NCBI GenBank assembly: GCA_022414725.1
Contig: CM039464.1
Location: forward strand, 11,888,810-11,952,809
Source: Microglena sp. YARC
Lineage: Eukaryota > Chlorophyta > Chlorophyceae > Chlamydomonadales > Chlamydomonadaceae
Reading direction: 5' to 3'
DNA length: 64,000 bases
Program-made: the position numbers and the translations under genes
Shown: positions 1 to 11,100 of the stretch, piece after piece
Layout of the letters: each line of letters opens with the position of its first letter
Position numbering within the stretch: the stretch's first letter is position 1
The notes under the pieces: model-generated
Database searches by the model: none
What the model was told of the DNA's origin: nothing
The model's input: the letters and a program-made list of their open reading frames with translations, nothing else

Positions 1-180
1 CCCCCTACCCCTCCCCTACCCCTTCCCTCCCCTCCCTCCCCTCCCCTCCCCTCCCCTCCCACTCCCACTCCCACTGCTCCTCCCAATCCCACTCTAGTCC
101 CACTCCCACTCTCACTCCCACTCCCCTCACCCTCCCTCTCATCCATACCCTCCCTCCATCCCTCCCTCCCTCCCTGCGGC
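1..180. repeat. CCCTC-type simple repeat
   Basis: The top strand is almost pure pyrimidine, made of CCCTC, CCACTC and CCTCC words. It looks like the start of the pyrimidine-rich intron that continues to 830. It is not a telomere: the units are irregular and lack a fixed period. Confidence 0.7.
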
Positions 181-830
181 CCAACCCCACTAACCCTTTT
201 GTTGTTCTCCTCCTCACCTACCTACCTCCTTCTGCACCTCCTTGTTCACCCCCTCCCTTGTCCACCCCCCCTTCTTCTGCACCACCCTGTTCACCTTCTC
301 CCGTTTTCACTCTCTCTCTTGCTTTCCTCCCTCTGCACACCTGATGCACCCTCTCCCATGTCTACCTCCATCTGCATTACTTAGGCCACCGCCACCTCTG
401 TTCACCCACTCCCTTATCCACCCCCCCTCTTTCTGCACCATCCCTTTCACCTTCTCCCGTGTTCACCCTCTCTCTTGCTTTCCTCCCTCTGCACACCTAC
501 TGCACCCTCTCTCTTTCCCACCCCCTTCTGCATTACTGAGGCCACTGCCTCCTCTGTCCACCCCCTCCCTTGTCCACACCCCCTCCTTCTGCACCATCCT
601 ATTCACCTTCTATCATGTTCACCTTCTCTCTTGCTTTCCTCCCTCTGCACCACCTTCTGTGCCCTCTCCCTTGTCTACCTCCTTCTGCATTACTCAGGCC
701 ACTGCCTCTTCTGTTCACTCCCTTTCTTGCCACGCTCCCTATGCATCACCTTCCTCCCTATGCACCCTTTCCCTTGCCCATTCCCCCTCTTGCCATGCTC
801 CCTGTGCAGCGCCGCCTCCACCCCCTGCAG
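181..830 (+). repeat. Pyrimidine-rich tandem array in an intron
   Basis: About three and a half imperfect copies of a unit of roughly 180 bp recur here. Each carries the words TTCACC, CTCTCTCTTGCTTTCC and TCTGCATTACT in the same order. The array runs up to the splice acceptor at 828-830 and so forms the end of an intron. Open frames across it are low-complexity artefacts. Confidence 0.6.
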
Positions 831-1123
831 TATTATTTGAAAAGCCCGAGAAGGTCTTGGGGACGCTAGCTGCATCACTCCCCAAACCAGTGGTCAGATT
901 CATCTTCCCTGTAGAGGAGGCGGTCGTGGGCACCCAACTCACTGTGTTCGGCAGTGACTTCACGCAGTCATGCCAGGTGAAGGTTGGCAATAGCCTGTGC
1001 CAGACAACTGTGGTGGCTTCCAACCACCTGCTGTCCATCGCCTGTGACTCCGGGAAAGTTACAGTGGTGTGTGGTACAGTGGTGATTGCCAGTAACGTCA
1101 AGGTTGGCACTCCTGAACAGTAG
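831..1123 (+). CDS. Terminal exon, IPT/TIG-like domain protein (5' part outside window)
   Basis: An open frame follows a consensus acceptor (CCCCCTGCAG at 821-830) and ends at TAG 1121-1123, giving about 97 residues. It contains FEKPEKVLGTLAASLPKP, then PVVRFIFPVEEAVVGTQLTVFG, and later VKVGNSLCQTTVV and SGKVTVVCGTVVIA. The order of a proline start, a G-T-x-L-T-V-x-G strand, a paired-cysteine V-x-V-G-x-x-x-C segment and a final valine-rich strand resembles IPT/TIG immunoglobulin-like domains of surface or signalling proteins. Upstream exons lie beyond the window, so the whole protein cannot be judged. The exon call is fairly firm; the domain call is tentative. Confidence 0.55.
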
Positions 1124-1204
1124 TCCTGATGGATGGGATCATGAGTACAGTAGTGATTTCTGGTAGGGTCCCCCCTTCTGGGGAGCGGGAGCCCCCAAGG
1201 TCAC

Positions 1205-1388
1205 ATTTGTCCGTCCGACCGACCATCCGACCATCCATCATCCATCATCCATCCGTCTGAGCGAGACGAAGCCTGACACGTCAGCCAACGGTCTCGTAAC
1301 TAACTCGCTTCCATTGCCACCTGTTGCTCCGTCGCGTACACCTCTCTGCCATTTTTTAACGTCGCTTGCGACGCTACATATAACTTGT
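1205..1388 (+). repeat. Dispersed repeat family B, copy 1
   Basis: This segment carries GTCCGTCCGACC, GAAGCCTGACACGTCAGC, GTCTCGTAACTAACT, CCATTGCCACCTGTTGCTCC and CGTCGCTTGCGACGCT in order. The same string of words recurs at 32950-33101, 36985-37155 and, inverted, at 7535-7700. At copy 1 and at 33 kb it abuts a MITE of family A. The class is not identifiable. Confidence 0.65.
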
Positions 1389-1577
1389 GTTTTCAGCTAC
1401 AAGCAGCAGCTAGTAGGCAGCTCCCCTGACTGGCTATTCAGCCAAAGCTATCGCAAGCTAGTGCATCTAGAAGCTGACAGAATTTGCTGCCAAGAAGCAT
1501 TGAAATCTAGGTGCCTAGCCCAGAGGTTGGCTCAGGTATCTGCCTAGAAGCTGCTGCTTGTAGCTGAAAAGAAAAGC
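1389..1577 (+). mobile_element. hAT-type MITE family A, copy 1
   Basis: A foldback element: the left arm (TTTCAGCTACAAGCAGCAGC, then GGCAGCTCCCC) is the reverse complement of the right arm (CTGCCTAGAAGCTGCTGC, then TTGTAGCTGAAAAG). The middle holds GACTGGCTATTCAGCC and GAAGCTGACAGAAT, shared with the other copies. Its left outer end is replaced by repeat B. Complete copies at 33345, 61287 and 62949 have 8-bp target duplications. Confidence 0.8.
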
Positions 1578-1619
1578 TATGATCAAGAGATAGTTACGTC
1601 TTCAACCTGATCTGGGTAG

Positions 1620-2035
1620 GTGCCCCCAAAGGTTCAACACTACTGCCTACCAGCTACCACTCAGATACTGCACTGCCGCCTCCCAGCTGCCTCCCAGCTA
1701 CCACTCAGATACTGCACTGCCGCCTCCCAGCTGCCTCCAAGCTACCACTCAGATACTGCACTGCCGCCTACCAGGTGCCTACCAGCTACCACTCAGATAC
1801 TGCACAATTGCCTCCCAGCTTCCTCCCAGCTACTGCACAATTGCCTACCAGCTACTGCACAGGTGCATCAATGGACGCCGCACACTGCCTCCCAGCTACC
1901 GCTCAGCTACTGCACAATTGCCTCCCAGCTACTGCACAGGTGCCTCAATGGACGCCGCACACTGCCTCCCAGCTTCCGGTCAGCTACTGCACAATTGCCT
2001 CCCAGCTACTGCACGGGTGCCTCAACGGACGCCGT
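1620..2035. repeat. Tandem repeat, 44 to 66 bp units
   Basis: Units built from CAGCTACCACTCAGATACTGC and GCCTCCCAGCTGCCTCC recur, then shift to a longer unit with CAGCTACTGCACAATTGCC and GGACGCCGCACACTGCC. Several frames stay open through it only because the unit is repetitive. No gene is supported. Confidence 0.75.
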
Positions 2036-2150
2036 ACACTGCACAGTTTATGAGGAGGTTTAGGGTTTGGACTCCGCACACTGCACAGTTTATGGGGGGG
2101 GGGTAGGGTTTGGACGCCGCACTCTGCACAGTTAACAAGGGGTTCTTACA
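2036..2150. repeat. Tandem repeat, about 52 bp, three units
   Basis: The words GCACAGTTTATG and TAGGGTTTGGACGCCGCAC recur three times with small changes. It follows directly on the array to its left and shares the GACGCCGCACACTGC segment with it. Confidence 0.65.
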
Positions 2151-2216
2151 AACTCTCAACCACCAGCTCTCAAGCACCAAGCACCAAACACTATTAAAAT
2201 CCAAGCATTCTGGTAC

Positions 2217-2340
2217 ACTTAATCGTGACACACAAAATCGTGACACACAAAATCGTCACACACAAAATCGTGATAAACCAAATTGTCACACACTCAAACG
2301 TCACACACCCATCCATGCATTCTGATACACTCAATCGGGA
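2217..2340. repeat. Tandem repeat of AATCGTGACACACA
   Basis: A unit of about 14 bp (AATCGTGACACACA and variants) is repeated some six times and decays at both ends. Confidence 0.65.
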
Positions 2341-2773
2341 CATTCACACACCAAATGTCTTAGTAGTATAGAGTAACATAAAAAACATAAAAGTGCATTA
2401 AAAAGTGCATGGTCGTCTCCCCAACTGAATCTTCCATAGCACTTGCTGCTCTATGCGTTCCTCAACATGGGGAGTGTGCTGAAAAGTTATACAGATGATG
2501 ATAATGATTAAATTTTTGCTGGTGCCCTACTGGACTCCCTAAGTGTCCGCAGCTTGGTGGAGTCAAGGGGGGCTTCTGAGCATCACGAAAAGAAAAAAAG
2601 TTTAATGTGCCAATATGTACCGTGATAGCCTGCTAGTAGGACATATCTCTGGTATATGTACCTTAGATTCAGTATCTCGACATCCCGTATATGCCTTTCA
2701 ATATGCCCTTTAGTCTAGCGTGCCGTTACACAATCTGTCCACTGAAAAGTGCACTTTTGACTTCCCATGCCAG
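2341..2773. other. Unassigned spacer
   Basis: AT-richer unique sequence with no long open frame, no clear exon and no repeat that recurs elsewhere in the window. I see nothing assignable in it. Confidence 0.4.
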
Positions 2774-2950
2774 TGTTTTTCTTTTCAGCTAAAAGCAGCA
2801 GCTTCTAGGCAGCCCCCCAAACTGGCTATTCAGCCAAAGCCAATACAATATAGTGTGTCAGGAAGCTAACAGAATCCGCTGTCCAGAACTGTTAAAATCT
2901 TGGGGCTTAGCCCAGTTGCTGGCTCAGGGAGCTGCCTAGAAGCTGCCAAG
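2774..2950 (+). mobile_element. hAT-type MITE family A, copy 2 (right end lost)
   Basis: It starts with the family terminus CAGTGTTTTTCTTTTCAGC at about 2771 and continues through AGCAGCAGCTTCTAGGCAGC and GACTGGCTATTCAGCC-like words (here AACTGGCTATTCAGCC). The right arm is present as far as GGGAGCTGCCTAGAAGCTGCC, but the terminal GCTGAAAAG-CACTG is missing. An unrelated array begins there, so the copy is truncated. Confidence 0.8.
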
Positions 2951-3820
2951 CTCATAGCACCACCACCCAGTCTGTGGTAGCTCCCGCCAGCATCTTCAAG
3001 AGTTGGCATGACTGGGAAGTCCCCTGTCATTGTCCATATGACCACCACCCAGTCAGTGGTAGCTCCCGCCAGCATCTTCAGGCGTTGCCATGACTACAAA
3101 GTCCCGTGACATTCTCCATATGGCCATTACCAATATCATATGACCACCAACCAATATGTGGTAGCGCCCACTAGCATCTTCAAGAGTTGCCATGAGTGGG
3201 ACGTCCCGTGCCATTGTCCATATGACCAGTACCAAGCTCATATGACCACCACCCAGTCTGTGGTAGCTCCCTCCAGGCGTTTCCCTGACTGGGAAGTCCC
3301 GTGCCATTGTCCATATGACCACCACCCAGTCGGCGGGAGCTCCCACCAGTATCTTCAGGCGTTGACATGACTGGGAAGCCCCTGACGTTGTCCATATGAC
3401 CATTCCCAAGCTCATAGCACCACCACCCAGTCTGTGGTAGCTCCCACCAGCATCTTCAAGAGTTGCCATGACTGGGAAGTCCCGTGATATTGTCCATACG
3501 ACCATTACCAAGCTCATATGAGTATATGACCGCCACCCAGTCTGTGGTAGCTCCCACCAGGCGTTTCCCTGTCTGGGAAGTCCCGTGTCATTTTCCATAT
3601 GACCACCATCCAGTCTGTGGTAGCTCCCACCAGTATCTTCAGTCGTTGGCCTGACTGGGAAGTCACATGGCATTGTCTATATGACCATTACCAAGCTCAT
3701 AAGACCACCACGCAGTCTGTGGTAGCTCCCACCTGGCGTTTCCCTGACTGGGAGGCCATGTGCCATTGTTCATATGACCATTTTCAATCTCATAGGACCG
3801 CCACCCAGTCTGCAGAAAAC
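2951..3820. repeat. Tandem array, about 105-125 bp units
   Basis: About eight imperfect units carry CACCACCCAGTCTGTGGTAG, CTCCCACCAGCATCTTC, TTGCCATGACTGGGAAGTCC and CCATTGTCCATATGACC. Two subtypes alternate (with AGTTGCCATGACTGGG or with AGGCGTTTCCCTGACTGGG), which points to a higher-order unit. Open frames on both strands are repeat artefacts. Confidence 0.8.
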
Positions 3821-3937
3821 AACCAAGCATTGAAATGAATTCACGTATATGTATGTGCTGCCCTATAATTAAATTAGATTTCATGTTACATCAGGTTGCT
3901 ACGCTAGATAGCCCGATATGCTAAAATGGACATGATT

Positions 3938-4062
3938 GTATGTATGTTACAGTCCAGGGGTAGGACAAATAGGCTCAAGGGACTTGCCCAACCGTGATAG
4001 GAAGGGCTTAAAAAAGCATTGGTGAACTGAACCCAAAACAATCGTTACGATTATGAGGTCCA
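3938..4062 (+). repeat. Dispersed repeat family C, copy 1
   Basis: It contains TATGTTACAGTCCAGGGGTA, CAAATAGGCTCAAGGG, CTTGCCCAACCGTGATAGG and GCATTGGTGAACTGAACCC. Other copies lie at 51870-52016 (inverted), 54541-54625, 59527-59680 and 63958 to the window end, with a fragment at 60865. The consensus is about 140 bp, of a size and dispersal that suit a SINE. I could not find convincing polymerase III boxes. Confidence 0.65.
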
Positions 4063-4135
4063 CAAGGCCGCGGTGATCTGGGTCACCACCATTGGTGAAA
4101 ATCCTTTCAATTAAAAAATCATTTCAAAACAAAAG

Positions 4136-4197
4136 GGGGTTACTGCAGGGTCACTGCCTAAAAAAGTGGGTTACTGCCTAAAAAAGTGGGTCACTGC
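4136..4197. repeat. Short tandem repeat, about 24 bp
   Basis: GTCACTGCCTAAAAAAGTGG and GTTACTGCCTAAAAAAGTGG recur, with a partial third unit. Confidence 0.6.
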
Positions 4198-4313
4198 ATT
4201 AGTGTATCTGCCGAAGTGGCCTCAAGTCTTCAACTGACAGGCATTGGGATTATTATCAGCTTGCTTGTGTTCAAATGAGATGTGTACGAGCGGTGTAGAT
4301 ATTTCATATGCGG

Positions 4314-4395
4314 CAGTTTTTCCCTAAGGTTTTCGACTAAATATTAATAATCGATCAGGTCTGATTCCGATTAATCGTGTTTAGGGAAAACACTG
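4314..4395. mobile_element. 82-bp hAT-like MITE with 8-bp target duplication
   Basis: The termini are inverted: left CAGTTTTTCCCTAA, right TTAGGGAAAACACTG. The flanks are ATATGCGG (4306-4313) and ATATGTGG (4396-4403), an 8-bp target duplication with one mismatch. Termini starting CAGTG with an 8-bp duplication are typical of hAT elements. The interior is too short to code for anything, so it is a non-autonomous remnant, distinct in sequence from family A. Confidence 0.6.
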
Positions 4396-4403
4396 ATATG
4401 TGG

Positions 4404-6043
4404 CCCTGTGGTAGCTGGAGGCTAAGATTCTGACTATTTAAAGCGCCAACGTATGAAAACACACTAGTTCTCACTATTTCGAGTGCAGTTGCGAGTATTT
4501 TGCAGGGTGTAGGGTTTTGAAGTATTTTGAATTGTGCTAAGTAGAGGTCAGTTAAAAGAAGACGAATTATTACAAGGTTTTATACGCAGGCAATTTGTGG
4601 GGCAATTAGTAGAGCTCGGCTAATACGTCGAAGCATGTCGCCATGTAGTGTCGAAATTTACTCATGCATTGTTGTTGCTCTTATAGTTTTAATGTGGTTG
4701 CCACCTGCTGGCGAGTGAGAGGGCCCCCACCTCCTACAATAAAGTAGGCGGCCTTAGTAGTTGGCGGTTGTAAATATAAGTGAACCAACTTACCCTGCGC
4801 CCTAAATTTGGCAGCAATTAAAATCTGGAATGAACCATAACTTGGCGTAAGTGCCAGGCTTTGGCGGTTACATTTTAAAAAACGTTCTTGGCCATGGCGA
4901 ATTGGCGATTCCATTCAAACCACATTCAAGATCCCGTAATCGAATTATCGAATATTGATCCCTCGTATGTCATGGTGACTTTCCCCAGCTGCGGAGTACT
5001 GGAGGGATGCAACGGACTCTTCGACGTTGCGTCTGCGACGGAGGACGCAGCGTCTTGAACAACCCTGTTTGGTGCACTGAAGTTCCCAGTCCGAGAGCAA
5101 GATAACACATCAGTATTATATGATGTGCCTTCCAGAACAGGTCGTGAGGATTTACCTCTGTGTATCCATGAATGTGTGAAGAGACTGGACCAAAGGCGGC
5201 CAGACGAATTGCTGGCTGAAGCTATGTAACCAAGTTCAAGTTTTGACCAAGAACCCACTGAACTGCATTTTGATTGTCTGAATAACGATTCATTTTTATT
5301 CTGGTTATTCTTTGTGCTGCCGAAGACCGTGGGCAGCCACCCCCCTGGAGAAATCTAGTCAAATTCAAGTGAACCAAAAGTTGCCACCGAAACAAGCCCA
5401 AGTAGGTTTCATCTGGGGTAAAAATCGTAAGACTACTTGTATTTCCTTCATATATGTTTGTTTACTGCACCAGGTATTACCTAAACTAAGCTTTGGCCAG
5501 CCCTGAGCCAGCCATTTTTTTTGTTTAGAAGAACGACCTCATCTTGATAGGCGCACATTGAGATAACCGGGACAATTAAAGGATCAACAATTGGCACTAC
5601 ATGCTTTCACTTATAAAGATCGGGTAATTGTTGTGGTACCGACCTAATATAACTATGGCCACGTCTCAGCACAGGTGACAGAGATTCATGCCACTAATAT
5701 TGTGCAGACTAGTTTAATGACTCGAATTCTACTTCAACTTCAGACCAGATCGAATGGTCCTTGCTAAGCACGCTAAGCTAAACACAGCACCACTGGAGTG
5801 GAGGGACTGGGGACATAGGAAGTTGGCGAGGGGGCAGGAAGGGGCAAGTTCTGAATTGTGGGTATTTACAATATTCACAGGAAGCTCCAAGGTTATATAG
5901 CGAGGTTCTATCTATAATCATCATACTCCGAATGCCTGATCTAAGAAAAATAGCGCGTCTTTGAAAACAGCACTAGAAAAAGGTTTATATCTTCTCTTCT
6001 CGAATCGTCCGCAAAGAGCTCAACCCCTTACTGTCGAAGCAAC
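4404..6043. other. Unique spacer, including the rbcS 3' flank
   Basis: No exon is supported here. Frames of 60-110 codons occur on the minus strand at 4681-4914 and 4926-5258 but have no recognisable features. The last few hundred bases before 6044 must hold the rbcS 3' untranslated region, since that gene ends at 6044 on the minus strand. I could not place a polyadenylation signal with confidence. Confidence 0.4.
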
Positions 6044-7244
6044 TTAAACGACGGAGCGCTTGTCAACGGGGCAGTAGTCAGTGGCACCAGCGGGCCTCTG
6101 CACAAGGAAAGAGGCGATCTGGACCTGGCGCTGGTTGTCGAAGGCAGTCAGGCGCACGTAAGCCTTGGGGAAGGCGCGGTTGCAGGAAGAGATCTCACGC
6201 AGCACGGCGGAGGGGTCAGTGCAGCCGAACATGGGCAGCTTCCACATGGTCCAGTAGCGGTTGTCGTAGTAGTTGGCGGCCTGAGAACCGAAACGGATGC
6301 ATGACTCGGAGGAGACGTAGGCCTGCTTCTCGTCAGCGAACTCGAGGCAAGGGATGTAGCCATTGTTGACCAGGTAGTCGACCTGGCGAGAGATCTCCAT
6401 GTCGGTCAGGGGGGGCAGGTAACTGCGAGGGGTGAAGGGGAAGGCGTGTCAGGAGATTGCAGATGGTGCAGCTGAGATTGGTAGGCCTAGAGATAAATGC
6501 TGGCTGACAAACCGCAGGATGTGCGCAAGCATCGGGGCATCACGGCTAAGTCGTGGGAATAAGTACATGTTCTACAGCAGAGTGGGCAAGCAGGCTATGG
6601 TGGTCGGGCAGTAAGAAGGCCATGTGGGCATCAGATCAACACACATGCAGCACAAGCCATCGCAAGCTTTGCAAGGAGGTGCGGGGGGGGGGGGGGGGGG
6701 GGGGGGGGCGGGGGGGGGGGGGGGGGGGGATAATGTTACAGCTAGCTAACGGCCAGAAATATAAGCAAGTAATGAGGCATAATCGCAAGATACGCCGTGG
6801 GCAGGTGTGCCGTGGACTCTTGCATAGCGAGCAAACAGGCTATCTAGGGGCAGGAATGATGAATAGATGTCAGGCGATCCGGTGGCGACGTACGACGCCA
6901 TGAAGGTTTGTACGCAGTGGGCAGCAATAACAAGGCACAACTAGGGGCTAGAAGGAAAGGGAATGTTCACAACCGTTGAGATGCAGTAAAAGATGCTCTC
7001 CAGGCATCGGATCGACAAAGAGACGGCAGAGGAAATTGCGAGCTCGCAAGGAGGGGAGGGCTTTCTTGAGGTCGGGAGGGGGTGGGAGAGCAGAGACAAG
7101 GGGGAGGAGAGATTGAGATACTCACGAGAAGGTCTCGAACTGCTTGTTGTTCATGGGCTGCCACACCATCATGGAGGAGGCGGTGGGCTGTGCAACGCGC
7201 ACAGCAGCCTTGGAGCAGACAGCGGACTTCATCATGGCGGACAT
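6044..7244 (-). CDS. rbcS: Rubisco small subunit precursor, two exons
   Basis: Ribulose-1,5-bisphosphate carboxylase small subunit, a chloroplast stroma protein that caps the L8S8 carbon-fixing enzyme. Exon 1 is 7126-7244 and exon 2 is 6044-6422; the 703-bp intron has GTGAGT and CAG ends. The join restores [15 protein letters not shown] without a break. The product is 165 residues: a transit peptide of about 24 (rich in A, S, K, V), then a mature chain from [15 protein letters not shown]. Diagnostic segments are IPCLEF (63-68), [12 protein letters not shown] (96-107) and AFDNQ (133-137). The spacing between IPCLEF and YWTMW matches the long loop of green algae rather than the shorter one of land plants. 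The start ATG has a CCAAA context. The transit peptide is shorter than the 40-55 residues usual in green algae, so a further 5' exon is possible but not seen. Confidence 0.95.
6681..6729. repeat. Poly-G tract inside the rbcS intron
   Basis: Some 48 bases of almost pure G (poly-C on the transcribed strand) lie inside the only rbcS intron. The tract length is likely unreliable in the assembly. Confidence 0.8.
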
Positions 7245-7460
7245 TTTGGGAGAGTTTCTGATCAAGTGCTTTAGACAACTGGATACTCTGCTGGGTAGAT
7301 GCGCTGATTTTATGAACGTGTTGAACTGCAACTAGGGCTTAGGGGGGTTATCTTTGATCTTGCACCAGCGTCGGCGTCGGACAGCCAGCAGTTGATGAGT
7401 GATAAGTTACTCCTTTTCGAATTCACTTGGCTCACAATTTGAGTTCGGACGCGAGCGCGA
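7245..7460 (-). promoter_or_regulatory. Probable rbcS upstream region
   Basis: On the minus strand CATAAAATC lies about 65 bases before the rbcS start (plus 7306-7316) and could act as a TATA-like element. A GATAA word, the core of the I-box of plant rbcS promoters, lies near 7348-7352. Both are short matches, so the assignment rests mainly on position. Confidence 0.3.
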
Positions 7461-7534
7461 GCTCGCGCGCACGTGAAGCTGCCAACCTCGAGCGTGACAG
7501 ATCATCAGCCACTGTCTCTTGCATGTTACATCGA

Positions 7535-7700
7535 CAAGTCCTAGGCGGCGTCGCAAGCGACGAGGAAAATTGGCGGAGAGTGTTATCGGAGCGACAGGTG
7601 GCAACGGAATCGAGCGGACCGAAGCGAGTTAGGTTGGCCGACCAAAGTACCTTAATACTAGCTCGCTACCTTGTCCGCTCAGCTACCTTGGACCCCCCCC
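7535..7700 (-). repeat. Dispersed repeat family B, inverted copy
   Basis: Read on the minus strand it shows the family words CAACTCGCTTCG-like, CCGTTGCCACCTGTCGCTCC, ACTCTCCGCCAATTTTCC and CGTCGCTTGCGACGCCGCC followed by TAGGACTTGTC. It lies between the rbcS upstream region and the LTR. Confidence 0.6.
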
Positions 7701-7786
7701 CGAGGCAACTCAACTGCCGCGCGCGCGACACCCTCCGATTATCCGACCCCGTTTGCTTAAAGATGGGGATGTGTATATGAATACCT

Positions 7787-8063
7787 TGTAACACGGAGTG
7801 TCTTGTAACTGAAGCCTAAGAAATGATATCAGGAGTTTTAGACGGCCCTAAGAGTCAGAAGCACGGCTTAAGACTCCCTTCCCGCTTCCAGCGCGTCTAA
7901 GACCCTAATGGAACCCTCGTTTTAGGTATTCCCGAGTAGCTGATCAGACACTGATCAGTAGGTCAATTCGCTCGGTTTTCACTGCCTACAGAAGTCGTTC
8001 GTCATCTGTCGGAAAGTCGTCACCACCGCGTGGCAACTCAGTGGGAGGATTTTATCCACCACA
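7787..8063 (-). repeat. Probable LTR of the Ty3/gypsy element (3' LTR)
   Basis: Just inside it, on the minus strand, is the purine tract GAGAAGGGGGAAT (plus 8064-8078), followed by TGTGGTGGATAAAATCC, which fits a polypurine tract with an LTR that starts with TG. Reading on, GTTACA at 7787-7792 would be a matching CA end, giving a 277-bp LTR. The partner LTR would lie in or past the N gap, so the boundaries are inferred from one copy. Confidence 0.5.
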
Positions 8064-8193
8064 ATTCCCCCTTCTCTAGCCCTAGCCTTCTCCTAAAGTC
8101 TAGTACTCTTTCGAATGAGAAACTCATCAGTGGTTACAGTCGCATAATCCCCTGTGAGTAAGGTTTTTTAAACCGTTTAGGTTTCGGCACCTA

Positions 8194-11100
8194 TCACGGG
8201 TCGTACCCGAGAAGGGTGTTGTCTCCAATACAAATCGATTTGTTCAGAGCACATAGGTAACAACTCTCTTCGAGTTCCCAAGAGTGAACATGGTCTGAGT
8301 GTAACCATTGTACATAGTAATACACCGTACCAGACTGCATCTTGTGATCAACAACGTTGCTAATTCGTAGATTAGGTTCACCGCATGTGCGTAACAATTC
8401 CGGATTTGGTCTAATAAACCCAGTCCCGTCGGATAGGTATTTCTTTGACAAGAGATACGTGAAACGTTGGATGAAATCTTCCATCCTTCGGGGAGGGATA
8501 GAGTCACTGCAATGGTTCTCCCCCCTCTTTTGGATAGTGTGAGAGATTTCGTAGGGACCAAGCGAATCTGGCATGAGCTTCCGAGTCATACCAGGCCAGT
8601 ATTTGATGTTCTTCAAGTTCAACAAAACTTCCTGACCGTGAGTATACTTCACCGGTCGACGGTGCAAGTCTGCATACGTTTTTTGGACGATCCTTGCGCG
8701 GATTTAAAGCGCTTGCCTTGGCCGTGTCATATGCGTTTTCCATATGCTCGACCCAGGACAGGGCCTGGTTGATGTGCCGTAGCGATGACATCATCTGATG
8801 GTTGTAGTGCCACTCGAGGTATCTAACCGTACAGCAACCGAAACGGAAAAATCTCGAATGCTTCTGTTGTACGAGTTGTTGATGGCGAATTGTGCATTCG
8901 GCAAAAGACTGGCCAATTTTTCTGATTCGCAGAGGGAAAATGGCGAAGAGTGTCTTCGAGAACACTGTTCATACGTTATGTTTTGAACCATCTGTTTGTG
9001 GGTGAAATGCAGTCGACATTCCAGGGCGGATAGCGCACAGAGGTTAATAGTGTTTGCCAAAACTTAACTCGTCGAACTTAAACATCGCGATCAGAGATGA
9101 ATGGAAAGCGGATGGCCTTGTTCGCTGAGCATGCGCTCGTGGAACAGGGTAGCAATCTTTTCAGCATCGTCTGTCGTTTTGCATGGGATAAGTTCTGACC
9201 ATCTTCGTAAGGCGATCAACGATCACGTAGATCTGATCAAAACCATTCGATTTCGGGTAGCCCAACGATGAAGTCCATGGACAGTGAATCGAAGGGGGGG
9301 GTCGGAATCGAAAGGGGTTGAAGGTTACCCTGCGGGTTCTGATGTGAAATTTTTACCGTTGGCAAGAATCACGTAGTGGCGTACGTAATCAACGACATCG
9401 AAGTCGCATGGGCAGGCCACCAATAGTAGCGTGCAACAGATCGAAAAGTTCGGTCGATGCTCCATGTCCACTTCGTTGGGTATCGTGGAAAGCAAACAAA
9501 ATCCGAGCTCTAAAGCGAATTACCATTTGGTACAACGATTCTGCGACTCAGATGCTGCTCGTATGGATTTGCCGGTGCCAACCCAGAAACCATCTGCCCG
9601 TTTGGAGGTACTTGGTATTGGTGCGGATTATCGAACCACAAGTCTTCGTGTAACCATGCAGAATTCTGGGGCTATTTCGGCATGTGGAGTGGGTCATTTG
9701 CGGAAGCCTCTGAATGAACAAAGCCGTAGCCTCTGAGAAGGCTGATTCCTACTCAGAGGGTCAGTCGGCCCGCGATATGAGGCCCCACTTCATGTTCGTG
9801 AAGCGCGAGAAAAACTCAAGATATCGTGCCTGCTTTCTGCTCAGCATGGGCTGATTTGCAAGGTAGACGAGGGGTTCGTGGTCGGTGTCAAGTTCGAACT
9901 TGCCAGTGCAACCTTCGAGGTAAATCGCCATTCTTTCAAGGCAAGTAACACTGCGAGTAATTCTTGCTCGCCCGTGGAGTAGTTTCGTTCAGCGCTTGAG
10001 AATTTTGGTGAGAGTGGTACGCGATGGGTCGCCCATCTTGCATGAGAAAGCGCCCCTGTACCAACGACAGAAGCATCGGGTTACCGCTCCGATAGTCCTT
10101 CGGCAGTGGGTCAGGGTGTGCAAGCAAAAAGGAGCCTTCGTAAGATTTCTTTGATGCCGAGGAATGCCTCTGGCAGTTGCTTGGGTCCAAACATTTTGAA
10201 ATTGCAGGTCCTTGAGCCCTGCCTGTCCGTTTTCCGAGTGGTTTCGGACTTGGTGTCACCGTCGGTGATTTTGTCATGTCCTGGCGGTTTCAGATTTCGG
10301 TGAAATCCCGGTGCTGGCCCTGTCTGTTAGATTCGAAAAGTTCTGGATTAGTGAGGGGCTGCGAGCGTCGAGTAACCTTGGATAAACTTTTCTGAAAGTT
10401 AGAGAGTCTTCAGGAACGCGCCTTGAACCTTCCTTCAAGGAGGTAGGTGTGGGCCAATCTGCCAACTGCTCTTCACCTTCGTTCGTTCTGCTCGGACGTC
10501 CTGTTCACCGGAGAGCAATGCCCTAGGTGTTGATTTCCGGTCTATAGAAGAAACACTTGCCGTCTTAAGAAAGAGGTGGTTATCTTCAAGACGTTTGTAA
10601 CACCCAATCGAAATGTGTTTTTCGGGTTCTTCCATCATTTACTGCTGTAGAATGAGAATATTCATCCAAGTAAATGACGACGCAATTTGCCCCAATTAAA
10701 TTCTGCTGCAACACGGTGTTAATACTTTTTACAGGCGAGGGTGCATTTGCTAGCCCAAGGGAGAACCCTTGAATTCAGTAGAGTCCTCGGGTGATGAACG
10801 GCAGAATATGTTTGGGACGTCTGAATCAGTGTAACGTATGTTGTGGTACGCAATTACGTAAGATCCAGATTTGAGAAACACTAGCTCCTCGAACTGAGTC
10901 AAAGCATAGATCGTCCAATTCCGTGGGAGGGATAGGCGATTGTACCGTGACCTTTGTTTCAATTTACGATAGTCGATAGGCCATTCCTCCAAAGCCAGTC
11001 GGAGTTTTGGCGATGAAAGGACTGTGCGCCCACTGGCTTCGAGCTAGGGCTGAGTAGCCTTTGGCCAACAAGTCTTTAATGGTTTGGGAACCTCTAGCAG

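Noticed and set aside
1..180. Telomere-like C-rich end
   Set aside because: The words are irregular CCCTC/CCACTC mixes without a fixed telomeric unit, and the same pyrimidine-rich style continues in the intron.
4681..5258. Two minus-strand ORFs of 77 and 110 codons downstream of rbcS
   Set aside because: They contain no recognisable motif, have no clear splice sites, and lie in unique AT-richer spacer.
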